From positions 1 to 17,878 of the forward strand of contig CAMFLJ010000034.1 in the NCBI GenBank assembly GCA_945957335.1: a DNA stretch of 17,878 nt. The letters are read 5' to 3'. Of the stretch, positions 1 through 5,986 are shown piece by piece. Under the pieces are notes generated by a model. That model had not been told where the DNA came from and ran no database searches. It worked only from the letters and a program-made list of their open reading frames with translations. Position numbers and translations under genes: made by a program. Position 1 is the first letter of the stretch, and each line of letters starts with the position of its first letter. The DNA comes from an uncultured Actinomycetes bacterium. Lineage in GTDB: Bacteria > Actinomycetota > Acidimicrobiia > Acidimicrobiales > Acidimicrobilacustridaceae.

Positions 1-114
1 GTCACCACCGGCAGCCTCGGCATCGCCGTGGCCGACGCCCGGCTCAAGCTGGTCATCCCGGTGACCGCCATCGCCGGCAACTACACCGCCGTCCTCACCA
101 TCAGCTCGTTCTGA
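1..114 (+). CDS. C-terminal end of a secreted/surface beta-rich protein (partial)
   Basis: Frame 1 is open from the window edge to a TGA at 112-114, giving the last 37 residues of a protein whose start lies outside. The tail alternates small and hydrophobic residues and ends in a G-N-Y-T-A-V-L-T-I-S-S-F strand. That is the kind of closing beta strand seen at the end of WxL-type and other bacterial surface domains. No membrane anchor or sorting motif follows. The next gene on the same strand encodes a DUF916 protein, the usual partner of WxL surface proteins, so a surface role is likely. This is inference from a short fragment; the full family cannot be assigned here. Confidence 0.6.
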   Translation, partial: VTTGSLGIAVADARLKLVIPVTAIAGNYTAVLTISSF

Positions 115-138
115 TCCGAGGTCGGTGACCATCCCGAC

Positions 139-162
139 GGTGGGGGGCCACGGCCCCCCACC
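139..162. terminator. Perfect GC hairpin after the first gene
   Basis: Bases 139-149 pair perfectly with 152-162 (11 bp, core GGGGGGCC/GGCCCCCC; about 10 bp once a realistic 4-nt loop is allowed). It lies 25 bases after the stop of the upstream partial gene. There is no T-run, so this is either a GC-rich actinobacterial-type terminator or an mRNA 3' end stabiliser. Confidence 0.45.
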
Positions 163-211
163 CGGACCGGATGGGCATCCGCACGGCGGCTCCGGCCGCT
201 CGACCCAGTGG

Positions 212-238
212 GCGGCACCGGCTCCGAGCCGGTGCCGC
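212..238. promoter_or_regulatory. Second perfect hairpin in the leader of the DUF916 gene
   Basis: Bases 212-222 pair perfectly with 228-238 (11 bp) around a TCCGA loop. The hairpin lies about 60 bases before the ATG at 301 and 50 bases after the first hairpin. No T-run follows. It could be a second terminator, an attenuator, or a processing or stability element between the upstream surface gene and the DUF916 gene. The remaining bases of the 115-300 gap show no gene that I can support. Confidence 0.4.
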
Positions 239-300
239 TCGTGTCGGTTCCCGGCACACCTCGCAACGACACCTCACCCGCACGAAAAGGCAGACACTCG

Positions 301-1398
301 ATGACCTCCCGGTTGCGCCGCCTCACGGCACTGTTCCTCCTCCTGGCCGCCATGGTGCTCCCCACCGCAGGCGCGGGCGCGCAGCAGACCGCACCGGGAA
401 TCGATGACAACCCGGCGCCCGACGGCTCGGTCGTGCAGAGCTGGGCCCTCTTCCCGGTCGGGGCCGACGACCCGACCCAGGGCGGCAACCGCCCCAACTT
501 CACCTACGAGGTGGCCGCCGGCACCACCGTCACCGACGCCTTCACCGTGGCCAACTACGGCAACGTCCCGCTCACGCTCCGCCTCTACGCGTCGGATGCG
601 TTCAACACCGCCGACGGCGGCTTCGACGTGCTCCAGGGATCGGAGACCCCGACCGACGTGGGCGCCTGGTTCCAGAACCCGCAGCCCTACATCACGCTCG
701 AGCCCGGGCGGCAGGCCACCGTGCCCTTCACCTTCGTCGTCCCGATCGACGCCACCCCTGGCGACCACGCCGGGGCCATCGTGGCCTCGCAGCAGATCCC
801 CGGCACCGGGCCCGACGGCAAGACGGTCACCCTCGATCAGCGGACCGGCTCGCGCGTGTACCTGCGGGTGACCGGCGAGCTCAACCCCGACATGGGCGTG
901 GAGGGCGTGACCACCAGCTACGACCCGTCGCTCAACCCGATGGGTGGAGCGGCGACGGTCTCCTACACGATCGTGAACCGAGGCAACGTCCGCATGAAGG
1001 GCAGCCAGACGGTGGAGGTGGGCGGTCCCTTCGGCCTCCTCGCCGCCTCGAGCACCGATGACGTCCCCGAGCTGCTCCCGGGCCAGTCGGTCGACGTCAC
1101 CAAGACACTCACCGGTGTGCCCGCCACCGTCCTGTCGTCGACCAAGGTCACGGTGAGGCCGGAGGAGGCGGTCAACCCGGCCGACCAGGCGCCGCCGACC
1201 GCCACCGGTTCGGCGCTGACGCTCGCCCTTCCGTACGCAGTGATCGCGGCGCTCGTCGTCATCGGGCTGCTGCTCTTCGCCCGGAACCGCTACCGCCGCC
1301 GCAACCGCCCGACGGCGGGCTCGACCCCGGACCGGGTCGGACCCCGGCCAGCTGCCCCCTCCACGGTGGTCGACCAGCGGGTCGACCAGCTGACATGA
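301..1398 (+). CDS. DUF916 / WxL-interacting-type surface protein with C-terminal membrane anchor
   Basis: The 365-residue product starts at the ATG at 301, the in-frame start that places a classical signal peptide (Arg-rich N-region, Leu-rich core, A-G-A cut region about residues 24-28) at the N-terminus. AAAGG lies about 10 bases upstream. Residues about 65-190 are a beta-sandwich with the DUF916 pattern: a long P-F-T-F-V-V strand, then A-T-P-G-D-H-A-G-A-I (residues 151-160). A second beta domain (about 195-290) sits where DUF3324-type domains lie in Firmicutes. One transmembrane helix (about 303-326) and an Arg-rich cytoplasmic tail end the protein. In Firmicutes this architecture anchors WxL proteins to peptidoglycan. 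An ATGA overlap with the next gene indicates translational coupling. Family is fairly sure; its ligand here is inferred. Confidence 0.8.
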   Translation: MTSRLRRLTALFLLLAAMVLPTAGAGAQQTAPGIDDNPAPDGSVVQSWALFPVGADDPTQGGNRPNFTYEVAAGTTVTDAFTVANYGNVPLTLRLYASDAFNTADGGFDVLQGSETPTDVGAWFQNPQPYITLEPGRQATVPFTFVVPIDATPGDHAGAIVASQQIPGTGPDGKTVTLDQRTGSRVYLRVTGELNPDMGVEGVTTSYDPSLNPMGGAATVSYTIVNRGNVRMKGSQTVEVGGPFGLLAASSTDDVPELLPGQSVDVTKTLTGVPATVLSSTKVTVRPEEAVNPADQAPPTATGSALTLALPYAVIAALVVIGLLLFARNRYRRRNRPTAGSTPDRVGPRPAAPSTVVDQRVDQLT

Positions 1399-2417
1399 GC
1401 GCCCGGCCTTGGCGTCGCCTGCTCGTCGTGGTCGCGCTCCTCGGCGCGCTCGCCGCGCTGCCGTCGACCGCGGCCCGAGCCCAGGGCACCTCCGACGCAG
1501 CGGGATCCGACGTCACTCCCGGCTACATCGTGGGCCCGACCCTGACCGTCAACCCCGCCTCGGCGGCGATCGGTCAGAGCGTCGATGTGATCTTCAGCGA
1601 CTGGAACGCGCGCCTTGCGACACTCTCCATCTGTGGGAACGAGGCCCGACGGGGCGCTTCCGACTGCAACCAGGTCGGCAGCCAGGGGGTGACCATCCGG
1701 GGCCTGGGGGTCGACGTCCCCATCGCCACGATGGCCGTCAACGCCCCGCCCGTGCCGTGCCCGTGCGTCGTCAAGGCCGTCGGCACCGACACCCACGAGT
1801 CCGCCATCGTCCCGCTCGACATTCCCGGGTTCCCGACCGCGCCGCTCACCGATCCGCCCGGCGGGAAGCTGATCGAGGCCGAGGTGATCCCGCAGGAGGC
1901 GTCTGCCGGCGTGGGCGGCGCCCTCCGCTCCGCGATGGGCGGTGAGACGGCCTACGACGTCGTCGTCTCCGTACGGAACACCACCACCGAGCAGCTCGAC
2001 AACGTGCGCGTCTTCGGCTCCGTGGGCCACACGGCCAGCGAGCAGCTCGAGACCTTCCAGCTCACACCCGGTCCGATCGACGGCGGCCGCACGTGGACCA
2101 CCACCGTCCGCGTCGTGCTCCCGGCACCCGCGTGGGGCAGCTACGTGTGGACGGTCGACGCGTCAGGCGCCGGTCCCACGGTCACGGCTGAGGCCGGCAC
2201 GCGCCTGGTGCCGTGGCTGCTCTTCGTGCTGATCGCCCTGCTCGTCGGCGTGATCGTCATGATCCTCCTGCGCTGGCGCGACCGCCGCCGGCAGCGCCGG
2301 GCTCCGTCCGAGCTGCCGCCCGGTGACAGGCCTTCGGGTGCCCTCGAGTCCGCGCCGGCCGACGACGACCACGCCGGCGCCGGGCACCTCGTGGCCTCCG
2401 GCGCCTCCTCCACCTGA
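1395..2417 (+). CDS. Secreted, membrane-anchored protein with a neocarzinostatin-like Ig-fold domain
   Basis: The 340-residue product begins at an ATG that overlaps the previous stop (ATGA), so the two are co-translated. Residues 1-30 form a signal peptide ending in A-R-A-Q. Residues about 45-142 carry an L-T-V-N-P-A-S opening strand, a G-Q-S-V-D-V strand and four cysteines (C80, C91, C122, C124). Their order and spacing recall the two disulfides of the neocarzinostatin/macromomycin fold, where the domain is an Ig-like scaffold. A second beta domain (about 160-265) has the V-V-V-S-V-R-N-T-T pattern of cell-surface repeats. A single transmembrane helix (about 272-293) and a basic, Pro-rich tail follow. 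No enzymatic motif is visible. The architecture parallels its upstream neighbour, so both probably form one envelope complex. The fold assignment is by pattern only. Confidence 0.7.
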   Translation: MSARPWRRLLVVVALLGALAALPSTAARAQGTSDAAGSDVTPGYIVGPTLTVNPASAAIGQSVDVIFSDWNARLATLSICGNEARRGASDCNQVGSQGVTIRGLGVDVPIATMAVNAPPVPCPCVVKAVGTDTHESAIVPLDIPGFPTAPLTDPPGGKLIEAEVIPQEASAGVGGALRSAMGGETAYDVVVSVRNTTTEQLDNVRVFGSVGHTASEQLETFQLTPGPIDGGRTWTTTVRVVLPAPAWGSYVWTVDASGAGPTVTAEAGTRLVPWLLFVLIALLVGVIVMILLRWRDRRRQRRAPSELPPGDRPSGALESAPADDDHAGAGHLVASGASST

Positions 2418-2484
2418 CCCTCCGACGTCCGCTCGCCCCCGCCGACCGGCCTCCCGTCGGCACCCGTCCCACCCGAGGAACGTG

Positions 2485-2823
2485 ATGCACCGAAAGATCC
2501 TGATCCTGGCCGCCAGCTCCCTGATGGTGGCGGTCGGCCTGGCCGGCTGCGGCGGCGGCGACGGCAGCTCGAAGGACGCCACCGCCTGCCAGATCTGGCA
2601 GAGCGTGGGCGCCTGGCAGACCCCCGGCACCGTGGCCATCGAGCGCCTCGACGACATGGCAACGGCCACCGGTGGGCAGATCGAGTCGCGGGCGGAGACC
2701 CTCAAGCAGCTCATCCAGGACCAGGCGTCGCCCCAGGCCCAGCTCGATGCCACCGAGGCCCTCAACCAGGTCTGCCGGTCCTTCGTGGACATCCCGACCA
2801 CCCCGGCGCCGAGCGGCGGATGA
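2485..2823 (+). CDS. Small secreted lipoprotein, function unknown
   Basis: The 112-residue product has a short basic N-terminus, a hydrophobic core and a clear lipobox (L19-A-G-C22), followed by a Gly/Ser linker. It should be lipidated at Cys22 and held on the outer face of the membrane. The mature part is mostly helical and carries two further cysteines (C35 and C97) that could form a disulfide. It resembles no family I can name. ATG at 2485 is chosen because GAGGAA lies just upstream and the lipobox position is then normal; GTG at 2482 is also possible. It is the third consecutive exported product on this strand, 67 bases after the previous gene. Confidence 0.75.
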   Translation: MHRKILILAASSLMVAVGLAGCGGGDGSSKDATACQIWQSVGAWQTPGTVAIERLDDMATATGGQIESRAETLKQLIQDQASPQAQLDATEALNQVCRSFVDIPTTPAPSGG

Positions 2824-2894
2824 CGTCCTCCAGCCTTCACCTCCGCGACACCTCGGCGTCGCCCGGCGGTCGTCGGGCCGTCGTGGCCGCTCCG

Positions 2895-2900
2895 TAGCGT
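2895..2900 (+). promoter_or_regulatory. Putative -10 element (TAGCGT) for a leaderless mRNA
   Basis: TAGCGT lies exactly 8 bases before the GTG at 2909, with no Shine-Dalgarno between. The spacing fits transcription starting at or next to the start codon. The same hexamer and the same 8-base gap occur before the P450 and glycoside hydrolase genes. Confidence 0.5.
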
Positions 2901-2908
2901 CAGGCACC

Positions 2909-4558
2909 GTGAGCGAGGCCCGATCAGCGTCTGCGGGCTCCGTGGCCCGCCTCGTCGCCGTGGTCGTGGCCGTGGTCCTGCTCGGCCAGTTCCTCACGGC
3001 GGTCCCGGGGGCGGTTGCCGACACCGCCCCGTCCGTCCCGGCCGCGGTCGGCGCCTACCGCGACGCGGGTCGCGCCCTGCGCGACGCCGAGGACGCCATG
3101 CGTACGGCCGAGACCGACCGCGACGCCTCCCGCCGGGCCTGGCAGCGCGCCTCCTCCCAGCTCGACGCAGCCGACAAGCGGCTGGAGCGCCAGCGTGCGA
3201 AGTACGCGGCACTCAGCGCAGAGGTGTACGTGCGGCAGGGGTCCGCCGACCAGCGCAGCGACGACTCGATGATCATGGCGCTCTCCGGTCAGCGCCAGCT
3301 TCTGCAGCAGGCCCGCGACGACGACGACTTCGCGGCCGGGGAGGAGCGCCGCCTCTCCGTCGAGCTCGCCGACCGGCAGAAGACGGTCGACCGAGCAGGA
3401 GGCGACCACGATCGGGCCAAGGCCGAGGCCGACGCCACCGGGAGCGACCTCGAAGCGGCGATGGCCGCCGACGGCGTCACCGACCTGCCGGCCGTGGCCT
3501 ATGTCGCCTACCTCGACGGCGCCGCCCTGGTCGGTCGGTCGCACCCGGGTTGTGGCCTGTCGGCGGCGGTGCTGGCCGGGGTGGGCCGAATCGAGTCGGG
3601 CCACGGCCAGAACCGCCAGTCGTCGGTCGACCAGACCGGCCACGTCGACCCGCCACTTCGGGGGCTCAGGGGTGACCCGACGCCGGACACGGACGGCGGG
3701 CGCATCGACGGTGACACCACCATCGACGTCACCCTCGGCCCGATGCAGCTCTACGCCTCCGACTGGGCCGCCCACGGCACCGACGGCGACGGCGACGGCG
3801 TCGCGTCGCCACAGGACATCTTCGACTCCTCGGCCACGATGGCCGAGATCCTCTGCGCACCCGGCACCGGCCTGTCGACCTTCGCCGCTCTCGACGCCGC
3901 GCTCACTGCCGTGCTCGGCGACGGACAGCAGGCCACGGCCGCCCTCGGCACCGCGCGCCGCTACGCGGCCGCAGCGACGCTCGACATGGGAGTCGTTCCC
4001 GCGGACCCCAACGCAGTCCTGGGGGAGGGCGATCCGCAGTTCGACGGGGCCGAGGGGGCGCTCGCCCGGGGCGACGTCAGCGGGATGATCGACTGGGCCA
4101 TGACCCGGCTGGGCACGCCCTACTCGCAGTGCCTCGGGCCCGACGTCCGACCCCAGGACCCGGTCTGCCCTCCGGGCACCAACCGGTTCGGGGTGGGCTT
4201 CTTCGACTGCTCGGGCTTCGTGAGCCACGCCTTCCGCTTGATCGGCATCAAGGTGCCGCAGACGACATACGCGATGGCGGCCGACCCCACCTTCATGGCG
4301 ACCGAGGTGAGCGACCACATCGACCTGTCGGTGATGCGTCCGGGCGACGTGTTCCTGATGGAGGGCCACACCGGGCTCTACGTCGGCAACGGGATGATCG
4401 TGCACGCCATCGGTCGTGGGCTCACCTACCAGCCAGTGCCGACCTGGGTCGCGAACGGCACGATCGCGGTGCTGCGCCCGCTCGCCCTCCTGCCGCCCGC
4501 GCCCCCGGATCTCTCGGGGATCGCGCTCCCCGACTTCGCCGCGCTCCAGCACAGCTGA
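2909..4558 (+). CDS. Secreted peptidoglycan hydrolase: coiled coil, lytic-transglycosylase-like and NlpC/P60 domains
   Basis: The 549-residue product is taken from GTG 2909: upstream in-frame sequence is Arg/Ser-rich and overlaps the lipoprotein gene, whereas this start gives a signal peptide or anchor (about residues 14-38). Residues about 45-185 form a charged coiled coil like those of RipA-type hydrolases. Residues about 213-365 look like a soluble lytic transglycosylase: G-R-I-E229-S-G-H with the probable catalytic Glu, then L-G-P-M-Q-L and a D-G-D-G-D-G calcium-loop-like stretch (292-297). Residues about 390-525 are NlpC/P60, with D-C434-S-G-F, H487 in G-H-T-G-L-Y-V-G, and H499 as third residue. 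It would cut both glycan strands and stem peptides during wall remodelling. It faces arsI with 12 bases between them. Domain calls are confident for NlpC/P60, good for the transglycosylase. Confidence 0.85.
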   Translation: MSEARSASAGSVARLVAVVVAVVLLGQFLTAVPGAVADTAPSVPAAVGAYRDAGRALRDAEDAMRTAETDRDASRRAWQRASSQLDAADKRLERQRAKYAALSAEVYVRQGSADQRSDDSMIMALSGQRQLLQQARDDDDFAAGEERRLSVELADRQKTVDRAGGDHDRAKAEADATGSDLEAAMAADGVTDLPAVAYVAYLDGAALVGRSHPGCGLSAAVLAGVGRIESGHGQNRQSSVDQTGHVDPPLRGLRGDPTPDTDGGRIDGDTTIDVTLGPMQLYASDWAAHGTDGDGDGVASPQDIFDSSATMAEILCAPGTGLSTFAALDAALTAVLGDGQQATAALGTARRYAAAATLDMGVVPADPNAVLGEGDPQFDGAEGALARGDVSGMIDWAMTRLGTPYSQCLGPDVRPQDPVCPPGTNRFGVGFFDCSGFVSHAFRLIGIKVPQTTYAMAADPTFMATEVSDHIDLSVMRPGDVFLMEGHTGLYVGNGMIVHAIGRGLTYQPVPTWVANGTIAVLRPLALLPPAPPDLSGIALPDFAALQHS

Positions 4559-4570
4559 GCGGACGGAGGA

Positions 4571-5053
4571 TCAGCAGCAGCCGGACGAATCGGCGGCGGT
4601 GCCCGCCCGCCCGAGCGTCACGGGCTCCGCGGCCGCGGGCGAGCAGCACACGCTTCCGGCGTGCTCACCGACCACGGTGTTCGAGAGCTGGTCGGAGTCG
4701 GCGGTCTTGACGTACCACTCCCACCGGGCGCCGTCGGGGTCGCTCACCCAGGTCTCGACCTTCTCGGCGTAGCAACACACCGTGTCGTCGACGCCGGTGG
4801 TCTCGACGCCGGTGCCCGTGAGGCGGGCCTCGGCGGCCACGACCTCCTCCGCGGTCTCGGTCTCGACGCCGAGGTGGTTGATGGTGCCGCCCTCGGGGCC
4901 CTCGAAGAGCACGAGCTTGAGGGGCGGGTTGGCGATGGCGAAGTTGGCGTACCCGGGCTTGCGCTTGGCCGGCTCGGTGGCGAAGAGCTTGGAGTAGAAG
5001 TCGACGGCGGCGTCGAGGTCGGACACGTTCAGGGCGAGCTGCAGGCGGGACAC
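4571..5053 (-). CDS. arsI: ArsI-type C-As lyase (VOC/glyoxalase fold), organoarsenical demethylation
   Basis: The 160-residue product is a single VOC-fold protein. ArsI is an Fe(II) dioxygenase that splits the carbon-arsenic bond of trivalent organoarsenicals such as methylarsenite, releasing As(III). Seen here: an opening Q-L-A-L-N-V-S-D-L strand with Q5, H60 in I-N-H-L-G-V and E113 in W-E-W-Y as plausible metal ligands, and the diagnostic vicinal pair C93-C94 in T-V-C-C-Y-A, the organoarsenical-binding site. The CadI branch is related, but C-C-Y-A followed by K-V-E-T-W-V favours ArsI. GTG at 5053 is chosen for its GGAGGA 5 bases upstream and because an upstream ATG lies before the predicted transcription start. 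Two extra Cys pairs (136-137, 159-160) lie in a C-terminal tail. It is divergent from arsR. Confidence 0.87.
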   Translation of the reverse strand: MSRLQLALNVSDLDAAVDFYSKLFATEPAKRKPGYANFAIANPPLKLVLFEGPEGGTINHLGVETETAEEVVAAEARLTGTGVETTGVDDTVCCYAEKVETWVSDPDGARWEWYVKTADSDQLSNTVVGEHAGSVCCSPAAAEPVTLGRAGTAADSSGCC

Positions 5054-5080
5054 GGTCTTCCTCCGGGCGGGTAGCCTCTC

Positions 5081-5096
5081 ATCGACAGATGTCGAT
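5081..5096. promoter_or_regulatory. ArsR operator 1 (perfect palindrome)
   Basis: ATCGACA-GA-TGTCGAT is a perfect 16-base inverted repeat in the divergent arsI/arsR region. It sits at the predicted transcription start of arsI. Length and symmetry suit an ArsR-family dimer, and a near-copy lies 35 bases away. Confidence 0.7.
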
Positions 5097-5102
5097 GTGG
5101 GC

Positions 5103-5130
5103 ATCCTACCCACGCATCGACAGTTGTCAA
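5103..5130 (-). promoter_or_regulatory. sigma70-type promoter for arsI
   Basis: On the minus strand, TTGACA (5125-5130) is followed after 16 bases by TAGGAT (5103-5108). The -35 is a perfect consensus. Transcription would start near 5096, inside operator 1, while operator 2 covers the -35, so ArsR binding should block it. On the plus strand TAGCCT at 5072-5077 is a weaker candidate -10 for arsR; I see no convincing -35 for it. Confidence 0.65.
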
Positions 5131-5131
5131 T
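5116..5131. promoter_or_regulatory. ArsR operator 2 (near-perfect palindrome)
   Basis: ATCGACA-GT-TGTCAAT matches operator 1 in 14 of 16 positions; the right arm differs by one base (TGTCAAT against TGTCGAT). Centre-to-centre distance to operator 1 is 35 bases. It overlaps the -35 box of the arsI promoter. Confidence 0.65.
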
Positions 5132-5191
5132 ATGACGTTCCGAACGACCACGGCTGACCACGACCGACGACGGCAGAGAGGCGGAGGAGAC

Positions 5192-5536
5192 ATGAGCGAG
5201 CGCACCGAGCTCGGCTGCTGCGAGCCCTTCACCGAGTCGGCCCTCAGCGAGCCCGCTGCGGTCGAGCTGGCCGCGGTGTTCAAGGCCCTCGCCGACCCGG
5301 TCCGCCTGCGGTTGCTGTCGATCGTGGCGTCCGCGCCCACGGGCGAGGCCTGCGCCTGCGACCTCACCGAGCCGGTGGGCCGCTCGCAGCCGACGGTGTC
5401 GCACCACATGGCGGCGCTGGTCGACGCCGGCCTCGTGCAGCGGGAGCAGCGGGGCCGCTGGGCCTGGTACCGGGTCGACACCGACCGCCTCGACCAGGTC
5501 CGGGGCCTTCTCACCACCGAGTCGCTCAGCCGCTGA
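5192..5536 (+). CDS. arsR: ArsR/SmtB-family arsenite-responsive repressor
   Basis: The 114-residue product is a winged-helix repressor of normal family length. Residues 26-47 carry the A-V-F-K-A-L-A-D-P-V-R-L-R-L-L signature. S65-Q-P-T-V-S-H-H-M-A-A-L is the DNA-recognition helix, and Q-R-G-R-W-A-W-Y-R-V is the wing. Two Cys sets are present: C9-C10 near the N-terminus, and C54-x-C56 in E-A-C-A-C-D-L, equivalent to the C-V-C-D-L site of plasmid R773 ArsR. Having both resembles the Corynebacterium glutamicum ArsR arrangement (two N-terminal Cys plus one in the helix). Start ATG 5192 has GGAGGAGA just upstream. It should bind the two palindromes before it and repress arsI and itself until As(III) or a trivalent organoarsenical binds. 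Confidence 0.92.
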   Translation: MSERTELGCCEPFTESALSEPAAVELAAVFKALADPVRLRLLSIVASAPTGEACACDLTEPVGRSQPTVSHHMAALVDAGLVQREQRGRWAWYRVDTDRLDQVRGLLTTESLSR

Positions 5537-5563
5537 GCGCCCGCCCGGCGGGCCGACCGCTCA
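5534..5563. terminator. Shared hairpin spanning the arsR and arsC stop codons
   Basis: TGAGCG (5534-5539) pairs with CGCTCA (5558-5563). The outer arms contain the stop codon of each convergent gene. An alternative inner stem (GCCCGC/GCGGGC, 5539-5553) uses the same bases. It has no T-run, so termination strength is uncertain, but the position between convergent genes fits a bidirectional terminator. Confidence 0.45.
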
Positions 5564-5986
5564 GGCGGCCGGGACCTCGCCGAGCAGCTCCTCGACGAGC
5601 ACCCGGACCCGTCGCTCGATCTCGTCGCGTATCGGGCGAACCGCCTCCACTCCCTGCCCGGCCGGATCGTCGAGCACCCAGTCCTCGTAGCGCGTGCCCG
5701 GGTAGAAGGGGCAGGCGTCGCCGCAGCCCATCGTGATCACCACGTCGGAGGCCGCGACCGCAGCGTCCTCGAGCTTCTTGGGACGGGCCCCCATCGCCCG
5801 CAGGTCGATGCCGACCTCGGCCATGGCCTCGACCACCGCCGGGTTCACGTCGTCGGCCGGCGCCGACCCGGCCGAGCGGACCACCACCCGGTCGCCGGCC
5901 AGCTGCATCAGGAACGCAGCGGCCATCTGCGAACGGCCGGCGTTGTGCACGCAGACGAACAGCACCTCGGGCGGGTCGTCAGCCAT
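5561..5986 (-). CDS. arsC: Arsenate reductase, low-molecular-weight phosphatase type
   Basis: The 141-residue product reduces arsenate to arsenite in the cytoplasm. The phosphatase loop is C12-V-H-N-A-G-R18-S, with Cys12 as nucleophile. C88 and C92 in M-G-C-G-D-A-C-P are placed like the redox Cys pair of thioredoxin-coupled ArsC (Cys82/Cys89 in S. aureus). D106-D107-P108 supplies the general acid. This pattern separates it from plain tyrosine phosphatases, which lack the second Cys pair. The actinobacterial mycothiol-dependent ArsC enzymes are related and the electron donor cannot be settled here. Its ATG overlaps the end of the aquaporin gene by 8 bases, so the two are co-translated. Confidence 0.9.
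   Translation of the reverse strand: MADDPPEVLFVCVHNAGRSQMAAAFLMQLAGDRVVVRSAGSAPADDVNPAVVEAMAEVGIDLRAMGARPKKLEDAAVAASDVVITMGCGDACPFYPGTRYEDWVLDDPAGQGVEAVRPIRDEIERRVRVLVEELLGEVPAA

Noticed and set aside
2672..2908. Longer start of the NlpC/P60 gene (ATG 2672)
   Set aside because: It overlaps the lipoprotein gene, is Arg/Ser-rich, and would bury the signal sequence 90 residues inside.
3780..3810. GACGGC repeats as a microsatellite
   Set aside because: They encode the D-G-D-G-D-G loop of the transglycosylase domain, so protein constraint explains them.
2924..4552. 542-codon minus-strand ORF opposite the NlpC/P60 gene
   Set aside because: Low-complexity Val/Gly/Arg composition and no motif, whereas the plus frame encodes clear catalytic motifs.
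5054..5407. Longer N-terminus of ArsI reaching into arsR
   Set aside because: It would cross both operators and overlap arsR; GTG 5053 has a good ribosome site and gives a normal VOC start.
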